Assembly (NCBI RefSeq): GCF_000417875.1
Contig: NW_006920874.1
Location: 534,619-598,618 of the forward strand
Source: Pseudozyma flocculosa PF-1
Taxonomy: Eukaryota > Basidiomycota > Ustilaginomycetes > Ustilaginales > Ustilaginaceae
Reading direction: 5' to 3'
DNA length: 64,000 nt
The notes beneath the pieces were generated by a model, which was not told the origin of the DNA, ran no database searches, and worked only from the letters and a program-made list of their open reading frames with translations. The position numbers were made by a program, and so were the translations under genes. This document shows positions 1 through 12,257 of this stretch, one piece after another; positions within the stretch are counted from its first letter, which is position 1, and each line of letters begins with the position of its first letter.

Positions 1-2286
1 TCCAGTCGGGCATCGGCAGAGGGCCTGGATCCGGCCTCACGTCGCACGAGCTCTACGTGCTCGAGGAGAGCGACCGCATCCTCTCCTCGGCCGCGCAGGA
101 CCTCAGCCTCGACTCGGACGCCATCGGGTCGGGCAACCGAGCCTCGATCGAGGGCAGCAAGGGTGGCAGGACCGATGCCTCCGTCTCGCTCCTCCGCGGC
201 TTCCAGGCGACGGTTCCGAGCGCCCTCGAGGGACGCAGCAGGAGACGAAAGGTGCGCGCCATCGCCAGCGGGCTCGAAGGCGACGAGGCTGGCGGAGGTA
301 CCCCCAAGCGGCTGGGCCTCAAGGCGATGGGCGACCGTGCTCGTGGACTCATGGTCGAAGGCGACGACTCGCCCGAGGCAGTGTCTGCCTTTTCAGCCCG
401 CGAGCAACGGCACGCGCGGAGATCGCAGGCCGCCAAGACGCTGGCAAAGGGCAAGGAGGGAAGCAAGCTCTCCGGCATCGACGTTGCCGAGCTTGAGAGG
501 CAGATGGAGGAGATCACGCGGGAGAAGGACGACATCGGCGTCAAGCGATCCCTGATCGACTCCGAAATCGCTGCCGTCGACGCCAAGATCCAGACGCTGG
601 AGCGAATCAAGTCCGGCCTCAAGGACAAGCTCCTCGGCCTTCGGGAAGAGGAGCTGGAGCTCAACGACGAGCAGGAGGGCGTCAGCGAGCTGCTCGCCGT
701 GCAGAAGCACCGCCGTGCTATGCCGGGGGGGCCGGGCGCGGCCGCCAACGTCTCGGCCTCTGGCGCCACGGCGCACCAGAGCTCCAGCCGGCGGCGGAAG
801 GGGCCTCTTTTCATGCCGTCCGAGCACGACGAGCTGCCGTCGGGCGTCGCCTTTATGACGCTGGCCAATCACGGCGCTCCCATCACGGCGCTCGACTTTT
901 CGGAACCCTACGGCACGCTGGTCTCGGCTTCGGCCGATGACACCGTGCGCGTGTGGGATCTGGCCTCGGGCGACGAGGTCGGCAGGCTGCGCGGCCACAG
1001 CGCCATGGTCAAGTGTCTTCAGGTCGAGGACGAGATCTGCATCACTGGCTCGGCCGACAGCTCGCTCAAGATCTGGGACCTGACCAAAGTCGAGGACTTT
1101 GAGACCCGTCTTGTGATGAGCGCGTCGGGCGAGCTGCCGCCGCGCAACAAGCATGCCGTCAACGGCGACGACCAGACTGCGTCCATCATCCAGGACTCTG
1201 CAGCTGCGGACGACGGCGAGGCCGAGGCCAAGGATGAGCATGACCCTTGCCTCCGAAGCCTAGAGGGCCACAGCAAGGCGGTGACCGCGCTCTACTTTGA
1301 CGATAACTGCCTGGTGAGTCCACTAGGGCTAGCGGGCAACATCATCCGTGGCTTTGCTCTGCAGACTTTGCGCTCGGCCGCTCGGAGACTAACTCTTGCT
1401 GCTCTGTTTCTTCGACAATGCCGCTCTTCTCCAGGTGACGGGCGCTTCGGACAAGACGCTGCGGCAGTGGGACCTCAACACGGGGCAGTGCGTGCTGACG
1501 ATGGACATCCTCTGGGCCATCTCGAACCCGACGTCGTCGCAGGCGCTGTCGCAGTCCGAGTTTGGCTTCCCGTCGTCGCCCAGCCGCAAGGCGACGAGCT
1601 CGTCGATCCTCGGGCCGTCGCGGCCCGAGCTCAGCTCGTCGAACTCGTTCAGCGTGCTCAACAACTTTTCGGGCGCGTTCTCGTACCCGACGCCGCCGTA
1701 CCAGGACGGCAGCTGGGAGATGTATCAGGACTTTGTGGGGGGCGTGCAGTTCTGGGGCTACGCGCTTGCCAGCGGCAGCGGCGATGGTGGCGTGAGGATG
1801 TGGGACAGTGAGTAGGCCGCCGACGGCTCCGCAGCAGATCCTGCACGACGATCGCACTAAGCTGACCCTCTCCTCCTCTCGCTCGCCGTTCCCTGTCCTC
1901 CCTCGCTCGTCGACGCCGCAGTGCGTACGGGACAGGCGCACCGGACGCTGCTGGGCCACACGGCGCCGGTGACGTGCCTCCAGTTTGACGAGACGCACGT
2001 CATCTCGGGCAGCCTGGACAAGTCGATCCGGATCTGGGACCTGCGCATGGGGTCGATCTCTGACACGATCCGCTACGACTACCCGGTCACGGCGCTGCAG
2101 TTTGACACGCGCAAGATTGTGGCGGCGGCGGGCGAGAATGGGGTCAAGGTGTTTAACCGCACCACGCTGCAGCACGGGTCGCTCACGCTCAACGGCCACA
2201 CGTCGCCGGCGGAGCGGATGCGGTACATGGACAAGTACGCCGTGTCGGGTGGGCGCGACTGCCTCATCAAGACCTGGGCGCTCTAA
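1..2286 (+). CDS. MDV1: MDV1/CAF4-like WD40 mitochondrial division protein (5' end cut by window edge)
   Basis: This is the C-terminal part of a protein resembling fungal Mdv1/Caf4, the adaptor linking Fis1 to the dynamin Dnm1 on the mitochondrial outer membrane during fission. The reading frame is open to the window edge, so the true start lies upstream. Exons read as <1-1313, 1435-1807 and 1922-2286; both introns start GTGAGT and end CAG, and the second splits an ATG codon. A long Glu/Lys-rich coiled coil (about nt 480-715) precedes seven WD40-type blades from about nt 865, including VRVWDL, LKIWDL, LRQWDL, IRIWDL and the terminal LIKTWAL. Coiled coil plus seven-bladed propeller is the Mdv1 architecture; the Fis1-binding N terminus is outside the window. 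The fission role is family knowledge. Another WD40 scaffold is a weaker alternative. Confidence 0.8.
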
Positions 2287-3388
2287 TCGGACTCGTTCGA
2301 GGAGCAGCCGCCGGGAGGATCCGGAAGAGCACATGATGGAGGAGGAGGTCGTAGAGTGGCCCACGGTCCACGTGCGCGCCGGCTTCGTTTCTTGCAACCT
2401 GCCTACCTACTGGACCCTTTGACCCCCTTTTGCAACTCTGGCCATTGATGCCTGCCTCGTCTGGCATTGCCACCGTCGCCCGGCGTCACCCTCGTACGCC
2501 TCTCGGGTCTGGCGTTTCTGTCCGCTGCCAAGCAGGCGATGCGTATCAGATTGACAACCGAAGGACATGCTGTGGCAGAGGCTAGGGGCCTTTGACAAGC
2601 GGGCAGAAGCAAGCTGACAGCCCAGGCTGCTTGTGCCGATCCAGCCCCCTCGGCCAGCCATCTTGAAATTCCGAGATTTGGAAAAAGGGGGGCCGTGGCC
2701 GGGGGCAGGGCGAGGCGAGGCGAGGTGAGGCGAGGCGAGGCTGCACTTGAAATCGAGGCGACACTTGATTCACTCTCCAGGGCGCAGGCGGGCGGCGCTG
2801 ATGGACTGCAGAGGCCGAGGCAGCCAGGCAGGGCACGGCATGTTTGGCCGCCAGCCAGGCCACAAGCAAGCAGTACCGACGCAGAGGCAGGCATGCCAGC
2901 CGGATCCACCGACTCGGTTCGACCATCACTACCATCACCTGCCTGCCTTCATCGCCTTCACCGTCATCGCCTCACCCAGACCGCGAGGGCTTTGCATTTC
3001 TGCCTTCGCGCGCCCTTTTGAGCCGCCTCGACCCTATCGCCACCGTCGACTGCCACCTCGCTCAGCTGCGCTTTTCGACCGACAGATCCTCGGCCGCCCC
3101 CTCTTTGCGTCCACTTCGAGCATTCTCAGCACGCTCAGCGGCACAGATCGCCTTGCTAAATACACTGCCAATTGTGCACCTTTCCCCAGCATCGGTTGCT
3201 ATTCAAAGCGCCCTTCGTCGAGGCCTCTCCGTCCACGCTGGCAGCCACGGCAGACCTCTGTACCCCATTCCGACCCCGACGGACCTCCGAAAGCAGACGT
3301 CTCGTCCGCCTTCACTCAAAGCGCCAGCACGACAAACCGGATAGCACACCGTGTCCAGCACCAGCACCCCTCAGCACAGTAGCCCACC
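2287..3388. other. Intergenic: 3' region of MDV1-like gene and 5' leader of CHS7
   Basis: No convincing coding frame. It contains a GCGAG pentamer run (2710-2741) and a long pyrimidine-rich, CCATCACC/TCGACC-rich stretch from about 2920 to 3385 that looks like promoter and 5' leader of the downstream CHS7 gene. Open frames here on both strands are Arg/Pro/Ser-rich GC shadows. Confidence 0.5.
2710..2741. repeat. Short GCGAG pentanucleotide repeat
   Basis: About six units of GCGAG with one GTGAG variant, seen directly. It lies in the presumed promoter of CHS7, with no sign of a coding role. Confidence 0.7.
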
Positions 3389-4551
3389 ATGGGGTTCAAA
3401 TTCGGCTCCTACGAGTCCATCTGCGAGGGCATCGCCATGACATGCTGCCCGCTCCTCGGCGACGGCCTCGGCCTAGAACCGCTCTGCTACTCGAGAAACG
3501 TCGAGATCAATAGCACAATCATCTTTCAGCCCGGTGAGCACCGAAATTCGCTCGCACCTCTCCCTGCTGCGTGCCGTTGCGTCCATCAGCGGCGAGCGCT
3601 GTGCTGACCTCGTCACCGTCACTACGCCGACCCTGTGCAGCGACGTGCTTTATCCATATCGGTGCGCTCATCATGACGGCCATCATGGTCTACCACATCC
3701 GGTCCAAGTATACGGCCGTCGGCCGCAAGGAGATTGTTCTCTTCTTCTACCTCTACGCGCTCTCCGAGGTCCTCGTCATCTTCCTCGACTCGGCCATCGT
3801 GCCCACCTACTCGGTCGCCTACCTCTGGCTGACGGCCGTCTACATCGGCCTCAAGACGGCGACGTTCTGGTGCCTGCTGCTCAACGGCTTCGTCGGCTTC
3901 CAGTTCGCCGAGGACGGCACGCCAAAGTCGCTGTGGTCGCTCCGCATCACCTGCGTCATCATGTGGGGCATCGGCTTCTTTGTCTCGGCCGCCACCTTCA
4001 AGGGCTTCGCGGGCATGTCGCCCAGCATGCAGACGGGCCTCTACATTGTCGAGCTCGTCTTCCCGCTCGTCTGCGTCGCCATCTACATCGTCTCGCAGGT
4101 CATCCTGGTGCTGCGCACCCTCGACGACCGGTGGCCGCTGGGCGACATCGTCTTTGGCACGGGCTTCTTCGCCGCCGGCCTGGTGCTCATGTACGGCTTC
4201 GGCAAGCAGATCTGCAAGGCCGTCAAGCACTACATCGACGGAACCTTCTTTGGGTCGCTCTGCATGCTGCTCGCCGTCATGATGGTGTACAAGTACTGGG
4301 ACTCGATCACCAAGGAGGACCTCGAGTTCAGCGTCGGCTCCAAGCAGTCGGTCTGGGAGGTCAAGGACCCGCTGCTGGGCTCCGAGCCGGACATGATGAT
4401 GGGCAGCGCCCAGACCCACGAGTCTTCGTACCGCGGCATCAGCCCCAGCCGCCTCACGCCGCAGCAGCAGCAGCACTCTGCGCCCGGCCTCGGCGGCGGG
4501 AAACAGGGCATGGGCTACCCGCCCAACGGGCAGTACGGCACGCCCTACTGA
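3389..4551 (+). CDS. CHS7: Chitin synthase export chaperone Chs7
   Basis: Chs7 is a polytopic ER membrane protein needed for chitin synthase III (Chs3-type) folding and ER exit. Exons are 3389-3533 and 3641-4551 (intron GTGAGC...GTGCAG, phase 1), giving 351 aa against about 316 in yeast. The N terminus [20 protein letters not shown] and the joint [17 protein letters not shown] are typical of the family. About seven hydrophobic segments follow, among them [38 protein letters not shown] and [16 protein letters not shown]. The hydrophilic C-terminal tail has a short Gln run and ends in a Gly/Tyr-rich stretch, longer than in yeast. The ATG is preceded by a purine-poor leader ending CCCACC, a good start context. 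It faces the ASNSD1-like gene tail to tail. Confidence 0.92.
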
Positions 4552-5119
4552 GCTTGGCCTTTGGAGCTGCGCGCCGGCGATGTGTTGCCCGCCACGCAGG
4601 CGCAGGCGCAGGCGCCCGATCGGCTTTCGGCTCGACACTCCGGGGAGCTCATCCCTGCAGCACCCATCGCCTGGATCCGGACATTGCGGCGGCGCGGCCA
4701 AAGGGTGACGATGCCCGTCCTCGTCTCTCTGCCGCCTTCGCCTTCGCCTCCTCCTTCCCCATCACTCTCACCCTCCTTGTTGCTCTCGCCACCTGTATTA
4801 TCTGCCTCGACATTCGTTTTTCTTGCGCCCTGCTCTCGGGTCGCGCGCGGCGCGCCGCCCCGTCTCGCCCACGCCGGCATCCCCTCGTTGCCTCGTTGCA
4901 CCTCTTTGCACAGCGGATATCATCTCTACCGTACCATCGCACTCTTTCTCGACCTCTCTCTTTCGTTTTGCACACTCGCACACACACGCCCGCGCGCGCA
5001 GCACACCACGGCGGTACAGCCCAATGGACACTCTTCTCTCGCCATCATCCTTCGACGGCGCACCACAGCCGGCCGGCCGGTGGCAGCGCGTCTTCGCCTC
5101 GACGCGCCATGCACCGGCA
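4552..5119. other. Convergent intergenic region
   Basis: Shared 3' flank between CHS7 (plus) and the ASNSD1-like gene (minus). It contains a GGCGCA repeat near 4601-4617, CT-rich tracts (4730-4800, 4930-4975) and CA/CGCG-rich runs near 4980-5000. No feature with coding support is seen. Confidence 0.5.
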
Positions 5120-7502
5120 TCACTTGATCGACTCGTGTCCCTTTACGTTTCCCTGTCCCTCGTCGATCTTGGCAGCGCGCGTGCCAAACTGCATGGCGCG
5201 CTTCTTGAGCCTGGCTGCGCCGACGAGGCCGATCGAGGGCGACGAGGCGAGGTCGCGCAGCAGGAGCTTGTCGCCCGTCCCTTCGCCCATCCTCGGGTCC
5301 GTCTTTGCGGGAACGGGGAGGGAGCAGAGGTGGGAGAGGACCGGGTGAGCGAGGAAGGGGTAGCGCGCTTCGCGGCCATGCGTCGAGAGGATGCGGTCGT
5401 CCCGCCCCAGGTTGCGCGTCGGGAGGCGGGCGAGGTCGAGTTGGAGCTGTCGATCCGCCGACAAGCAACCAGGCAGAAGGGGTGGAAGAGGAGGAAGGAG
5501 GTCAGAGAAGCGATGGGGACACCAGCGACGCGAAAGAGGCGCACCCGACGACGCACCTCTTCGACGAGGCCCGCCCAGCCGTGCCGCGCAAAGGCGTTGC
5601 GGTGGCGCGAGTAGCCGCCCAACAGCTCGTCGGCGCCCAGACCCGAGATCAGCACGCGCGCCGGCGTCGTGTAGGCTTGACGGCGCATGCTCGACGCTTC
5701 GACCACATGGCCATACCCGCGGGATGCGAAGAAGAGGGCGGACGCGATGCTCTGCACGCCAGAGAATGAGGCGGGGGCCATTTGGAAGGTCAGCGAGGGC
5801 ACCAGGCAGACGCGCTCGAGAGCAGCTTCTGCTCGACTCACAAGATCCATCTACGCGGTCCCCGCAGCGGAATGAAGGGCGATGGGCGACGAGGGAGTCA
5901 GCACCGCGACGATCACTGACCCGAGGGCGACGACCAACTCTGTCCGTCACTCACCACGCTGGCTGTAGGGTGCATCAGCGCCATGACCGTCTCGCGCGCC
6001 TCGCAGTACTCGGCATAGGTGACGTTGATCTCGACAAAGTTCCAGCGCCGCCGCGGGGCGAGCGCCACCAGCTCGGCGTGCGTCGCTCGACCCGTCAGGC
6101 GGTCCGGCACGTCGTAAATGTCGACCTCGGGCAAGGCGACATCCAGCGCCGCAGCGCTCGTCGCGTCGGCCTGCCCACGATCGCCCGAGTCGAGCGGGGA
6201 AGCCTCTTGACCTGCCTCGAACGCTGCCCTCCGCCGGCGCGGCGCTTGCTGCTTGCACGCTCGCAGACGCGCCCGCTCCGCTTCGAGTCTCGCCGCCTTG
6301 ATGGCGCGCGGGTTCTCAAAGGCGACATTGAGCAGGTCGATGGGCTGCTCGAGCGGGACGAAGCGATCGGCCAGCCGCGCCAGTGTGGCGCAGTCGAGGC
6401 CGCCCGAGAAGAGGACCGCAACGTGCGCCTCGTCCCGCCGTCCGTGGGTGCGGATGTTGGTGACGCGCGCCTCGACGCTCTTGGCGAGCACCGCTTCGAA
6501 GGCTGCACTCGCCGCATGGCGGTCCTCCAGGGATGAAGATGGTACGTCGAGGTCGGTTGGCGTCGCTGCAGGATTGTCAAGCTCGTACAGCCGCAGAGGG
6601 GCGTATCTCTGAGGGAGAACACGAACACAGCGAGCTGGGTGAGTACCGCGCGGGATCAGTTGCGTGAGTGATACAGGCATGCTCACGCTAGATTGGCGTT
6701 CCAGAGCTGAAGACTCGAGGTGGCTTTGATGCAGATTGACGGTCCAGAGCGACGCGCAGTCCGCCTCTTGCATGTCGAGGCCAGCAGTCACAGCCTCGAG
6801 GCAGGAGACCGACGCCAGCATCATGCCTTGCTCGCCGTCGTAGGTGACGAGCAGGGATCTACGCCCGAGCGGGTCGCGTCCATACACCAAAACGCCAGCC
6901 AGCTTGTCGACCAGAGCGAAGGCATACGGTCCCTCGACTTCGGCCAGGCTCGAGCGCACTGCTTCTCCGATGCTCGAGGCTGCCGCTGGTGCAGACGCTC
7001 CTTGGCCTGCCTCGAGCAACTCGACGCGCTCCACGATAGTGTCGAAGAGGAGACGTCCGTCGTTTTCTCCGCGGTCCAGCTTGGCCTTGGACGACGTCGT
7101 GATACTGGAAGGCTGATCCCAGTCAAAGATCTGGCCATTCCATGCGAGGAGGAACCGGCCGTTGGCCGAGACGAGCGGCTGCGGCGTCAGGACACGGCCG
7201 CGCAGACCGAGCACGCTGCTGGTGAGCGACAGGACGATCTGCGATCCATCTTGCCGTACCAGCGTGTGTGTTGCCGCCGCGTCCTGGTCGGGACCTGAAT
7301 CAGTCAAATCGAGGATGGTGTCCAGACGATGTCAGCCCACACTGGCGATCCTCGCCCGGAGGGCCATACCGCCATCACTCTCACCTCTGCGGCGATTGCT
7401 GCGCTGCACCGCCGGATACAGCGCTTTCAGCGAGGGCTTTGGATCTTGCGTTGTGCGCTCGTCATTGCCGCTGGTCGAGACGAGCAGGGCGATGCCGCAC
7501 AT
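5120..7502 (-). CDS. Asparagine synthetase domain-containing protein (ASNSD1 family)
   Basis: Two-domain protein with an N-terminal class II glutamine amidotransferase fold and a C-terminal asparagine-synthase-like ATP pyrophosphatase fold. Exons in gene order: 7502-7385, 7294-5955, 5850-5842 (nine bases), 5751-5557, 5446-5120; all joints keep frame and give about 662 aa. Splicing places Cys2 (MCGIALLV) at the N terminus and restores RRRGPD. The P-loop-like VLFSGGLDCATL lies near residues 333-344. Family signatures ISGLGADELLGGYSRHR and RNLGRDDRILSTHGREA follow, and the C terminus carries KKRAMQFGTR, all close to ASNSD1 proteins rather than Asn1/Asn2. An optional in-frame intron (about 6609-6686) could remove 26 residues. 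The biochemical role of this family is not settled; I infer a conserved eukaryotic gene and not the main asparagine synthetase. Confidence 0.85.
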
Positions 7503-8661
7503 GTGAGCAGAGCCGGGAGGACGTCAAGTGAGTTGGAGACGGGGGCGAAGAAGGAGTGCTTCCTTCGTGCCCGGCCTCTTGGCCGGGGCCGGGACCCTTG
7601 CCATGCCATGCCTCCGAGTTCCGAGCGATGCCGGCCTCGACTTCCCCTGCTTCCGACCTGTAGGAGAGGCGGGAGGGCACGAGGTGGTGACCATGACGGA
7701 CTTCCGAGATCGTTCTGGGGACATGTCGAGGCAAGGGACAGACAGGCCAGAGCCATTTCGATCGATGGTGGGCAGCGGCGGATGTATGTGCTGCCAGAGC
7801 CAGTCCGGCCAGGCGAGGGCCAGACAGCGCCTCCTCGCTTCTGGCACACGCCGTCCGTACGTTGCGCGTCCGGCCTTGCTTGACCTGCTTGCCCGAGGCC
7901 GTCAGAAGAGTCGGTCGCGCGCTCGACGTTGTCACGCTCGGCGACATGTCGGACAGAAACTCGCAACCACGCTTGAGCTTGTGCGGCCCGGACGTGGCCC
8001 GACGACGACGAAGCTCCCGGCGACACCTCTGAGCCTTCGGGCGGCGCCGAAGGGGGCGGCGGCGTGGCCCGTCGGCCGCTCCGAAAGGCCCGCCTACAAC
8101 TTACAGCACCTTGCTCGCTGGCGCAGAGAGCCAGGAGCGAAGAGCAAACGTCGTACGCTCTGCCACCGACGTGGCGAAGGCGGTCCATCGACGTAGTGTG
8201 ACTAGAATAGCACGGGCGCGAAGAAAGTGCTGCAATGCAAGCTTGCATACGGTGGCCAGCTGGGCCGTAAGCAAAAGAGCCAGCAGGCGGGGCGGGGCTG
8301 CGCGGACCGAGGGAGGGGTTTGCAGCTCAGACGGGCGGAGGCGCTCACGGGCCACCTCGGTTGCCATCGAGGTGTTGGTTGGGCGGGCTTTAGCCGTCAC
8401 AGCCTGACAGAGAGCCGCTTCGAACCGTCACCGTTGCTCATCTTTCGTCTCTCTATCACCATCGCCTCCTTCCGAACCGCGGCGCACAGACAGACGACGA
8501 CCAATCTGAACCAGCTCGCCAACTTCTCTAGTGCGTCCCATCGCGCTACCATCTCGGACTCGGGCCGCCACCGATATCTTCTGCTCGGCACTCCAAGCAA
8601 GCCAGTCCATCTCAAGACCTCACCAGCTGACCTGGCCGCCACTCGATCATCGAAGCGCAGC
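7503..8661. promoter_or_regulatory. Divergent promoter region, ASNSD1-like gene / TBC gene
   Basis: About 1.16 kb between two divergent ATGs. A pyrimidine-rich stretch with CTCTCTATCACC and CAGACAGACGACGACC (about 8440-8530) resembles the 5' leader of the TBC gene. Frames open across the region on both strands are compositionally biased and match nothing I recognise. No TATA box was evident. Confidence 0.45.
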
Positions 8662-11600
8662 ATGCCAAAGTCGAGGGGCACCACAGCCACCAGCAAAGCG
8701 GCAGCGACAGCGGCGGCGGGAACGGCAGCGGCCGAACCGCAGCCCACGCTGGCCGCCGAGCTGGCCGCCGCCGAGGCCGACAACTCGACCCACCCGGACG
8801 ACTCCAGCATTCACACCCACACCGACGACGAAAGCGACTTCCAGGATGCAGCGGACGGAACCACGCCGTCCTTGAGCGAAGCCGACGAGCCCCGGGACGA
8901 TTCCGAGACCGCTGCAGCGGACAGCACCGCCACAGAGCGGGCATCGGCCCCTGCCGATCCCGCAACAGTCACGGCGACAGACGAACTCGACGATGCGTCC
9001 ACGCCCATGCCAACAGCCACAGAGTTTCCGTCCAATATCGCCGATCTTTCATCTGGCAACGGCAGCTCTGAAGCGTCTGCTCCGGTTCCCTCGACAGACG
9101 CAGCTGATGCCGGAGAAGGCCCGTCGACCAACGATACCGTGTCCGAAAGGTCGAAGAGTGTCGGCAAGCCACTCTCTCCTTCGCTCGACGCAGCTCCATC
9201 CAGCTCGCCCAAGCCGACCGTTGCAAAAGGCATCGCCGCACTCAAGGACCGGTTTGAAAGCACCGCGGCCAAAGACAGCTCGTCGCCAAAACCGCCCGTC
9301 AGGACGACGTCTCGTCCAGACTCGGACCAGCAGTCGTCGGACGGGGCAAAGGATGCGACTTCCCTGCCTCTGAGCGCCTCGACCATCACCATCACCGACA
9401 GCCGCCAGGAGTCCCTGGCAGGAGACGTTGAGCCCATTTCGTCCGCGGACGTTAAGCAAGGCGAGGGCAGTGAACTGATCCTGGACGAGGAAAGCGCCAG
9501 GCAGACCCTCGGCGAGCAAGTCGAAAAGATTCCGCCATCGCAGGGAGCCACGTCTCTGCTGGAACCGGACGAGACCATCTCGAATCCGTTCGCCACCGAC
9601 AAGGAGAGCCCACGGGCATCGACGGCTGCTGCGGAGGCGGACCCCCAGCGCTTCTCATCAGCGGACTCGGTGATCCGGAGCCGCAGTCGAGAGCCCTCGA
9701 CCGCGCGGGATGTCCACGACCCGTCGCCCGACACGCCGAGCATGAACTCGAACCACTTCTCCGTCGTCAGCCTCGGCAGCACCACGGCATCTGTGGCCAA
9801 CGGCGCCGTCGCGGCTTCGGACGCATGGGGTGGAACCAATGATGCCAAGCGAGCTACGGTGATGATGAGCACGGGGGACGCGGCCGGCGGAGGCAGCGGA
9901 GGCGGCGGAGGCGAGCGGACCACGGGCAACTACGACTTCCTACTCGCCCGGCTCGAAACCCAGAACGCAAAGCTGACGACGGACCCGAAGGCGATGCGCA
10001 ACAGCATGGACGGCGCGGACAAGCTGCGGGAGAACTTTGAGAAGCTCAGGGAGAAGGACCAGGCGCGGCATTCCCGAGGCGAGAGCCAGAACCGTGCGCT
10101 CAACGGAGTGCCGATCGCCACTGCGCCCGAGGAGGCAGCGGAGCCTGGTGGCCAGCCGGTCGAAGGCCATGAGGCCGGCCTCCATTGGGAGGGTCCACCG
10201 GGCGAGGAGCTGGAGGACGAGGCGATCAACTGGGAGTTCTGGGGAAACGTCATGAGCAGTGAGTCGATCGCGGGCCGCTCTGAATCTGTACATTGGCGAT
10301 CGCTAAGCACGAACGCCCATTTGCCATGGATCTCCAGACTATCAGCAAGTTGCCCGGACGCAGCCGCGAGAGCTGAGCCGGGCGATCCAGGCGGGGATAC
10401 CGGCCGCGCTCCGCGGCATGATGTGGCAGCTCATGAGCAGCAGCAAGGACGAAGAGATGGAGATCATCTACGCTTGTGAGTTACGCGGCGAAGATTGCAG
10501 GTGCAACTTTTGCCGTCTCTAGCCTTTGGGCCTCTGAACGTCCCGACTGACGATTGCCCCCCCCCCCCCCCCCTTCCTGCCGCGCGTCCACCCTGGCACG
10601 TCTTCAGACTACCTGAAGCAGTCGAGCCCCCATGAGAAGGCGATTCGACGGGATTTGAACCGGACCTTCCCCGAGCAAGACTACTTCCAGGACGGCAAGG
10701 GCATTGGGCAGGAGAACCTCTTCAACGTCGTCAAGGCCTACTCGCTCTACGACCCCGAGGTGGGCTACTGCCAGGGCATGCAGTTTGTCGTCGGCCCCTT
10801 GCTGCTCAATGTAGGTGCTTCGCCTCCGACCGCTTCCGTTGGCGCAAACGTCTTTGCGCTGAACCGGATGCCCGCCGGGTTCCACTTCCGCTGCACCCGC
10901 AATCCCTGCAGATGCCAGACGAGGAGGCCTTCAGCACCTTGGTTAGGCTGATGAAGTCCTACGACCTTCGCGGCCACTTTACGCGTAAGTCCCGCCTCAC
11001 CCTGCGGCCCTGCGGGCTCGGAGCCCGGCGCCTGGAGGACGCGACCTGACGCTTCTTTAATCCGCTTCGTCGAACAGCGAACATGCCATCATTGCAGCTG
11101 CGGCTATTCCAATTCGACCGCCTGCTGGAAGAGTTCCTTCCGCTGCTGCACATGCACCTCGTCCGGCAAGGCGTCAAGAGCAGCATGTACGCAAGTCAGT
11201 GGTTCATGACGCGTGAGTCGACACTCGAGACCGGATCGTTGTGCTTTCCTGTATCTAGGCAAGCTGACATTGAAGGGCTTTTTCTCTCGACCGGTTCAAT
11301 CGTCGATGCAGTCTTGTGAGTATGGGATGCCTTCGGCGATCGATGCTGGTGAATCTCTAGCTGACCTGTACGACCCTTCCATCTCCTTGGGCCGATCAGC
11401 TCGTACCGCTTCCCGCTCGAGCTCGTTTATCGCATTCTGGACTCGGTGTTTGCCGAGGGCGTCGAGGCTCTCTTCCGCTTCGCGCTGGCGCTTATGAAGC
11501 GCAACGAGGAGGAGCTCCTCAAGCTCAACTTCGACAGCGCCGTTTCGTTCCTCAAGCAGTCGCTCTTTGACGTCTACCTCGTGAGTCTTCGCATCGGTCG

Positions 11601-12257
11601 TGAGCGGGCGTCCCCGCGAAGCTCCGATTGTTGAGCCTCCGAAAGACATCCTTTTGCCACCATCCCACATCGCAGAAGTCCGACGAGGCGGCACCCGAGA
11701 TGGCGGCGTCCGGTGACGCCCCGGCCGCCTCCGACGCCCCCTCGGCAGAGCAAGGCGACGCCCCGAAGCGCAAGAAGGTGTACAACACCAACGAGTTTGT
11801 GCGCGATGCGTTTCAGATCAAGATTACGCCGTTCATGCTGGACAGCTACGCGTCCGAGTTTGACGAGCAGGTGCGCGCGGCCAATGCGCACCGGCGTGAG
11901 GTCGAGGCGCTGCGCCTCGTCAACCGCAATCTGGCGGCGCGGGTCAAGGCGCTCGAGGACCAGCTCAACTCGGTCAACAAGGAGCACGTCGACCTGGTCA
12001 AGAGCGTCGTCATGGCCAAGATTGCAAAGGAAGAGATGGCCGAGGAGCTGGTCAAGTACAAGATGATGTGAGTACGGCGAGCGGGCGGGCGAATAGTCTT
12101 CGTTGCTGTGGGCGTTGCAGCGCAGCCCATGCTGACCTCGAGAGACGTTGCTTGCCGGTAACAAACCAGGTATGCCGAGGTGGTGACCCAGGCGGATCAG
12201 GACAGTAGCCAGCGCGGGTCGATAGGCTTCCAGAACGCCACGCGGTCGTCGAGCTAG
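8662..12257 (+). CDS. GYP5: TBC-domain Rab GTPase-activating protein (GYP5/EVI5-like)
   Basis: RabGAP predicted to act on Rab GTPases of ER-Golgi or exocytic traffic, as Gyp5/Gyl1 do in yeast. Nine exons: 8662-10258, 10338-10475, 10608-10810, 10912-10984, 11078-11212, 11312-11315, 11400-11580, 11676-12067, 12170-12257; about 936 aa. A disordered Ser/Thr/Asp-rich N-terminal half (residues 1-530) precedes the TBC domain (about 552-745). That domain has AGIPAALRGMMWQ, the arginine-finger motif IRRDLNRTFP (Arg597) and the glutamine finger YCQGM (Gln634), so it should be active. A 4-nt exon (TCTT) is needed to build QWFMT-LFSYRFPLELVYRI. The C terminus is a coiled coil (about 830-910), as in Gyp5. 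The start is the first ATG in the frame. Confidence 0.88.
10557..10573 (+). repeat. 17-base poly-C run in intron
   Basis: Uninterrupted run of 17 C inside the intron between exons 2 and 3 of the TBC gene, close upstream of the pyrimidine tract and CAG acceptor at 10605-10607. Its length may be unreliable in sequencing. Confidence 0.85.

Noticed and set aside
7427..8248. 273-codon minus-strand frame between ASNSD1-like and TBC genes
   Set aside because: It overlaps exon 1 of the ASNSD1-like gene in another frame and is Ser/Arg/Pro-rich without motif.
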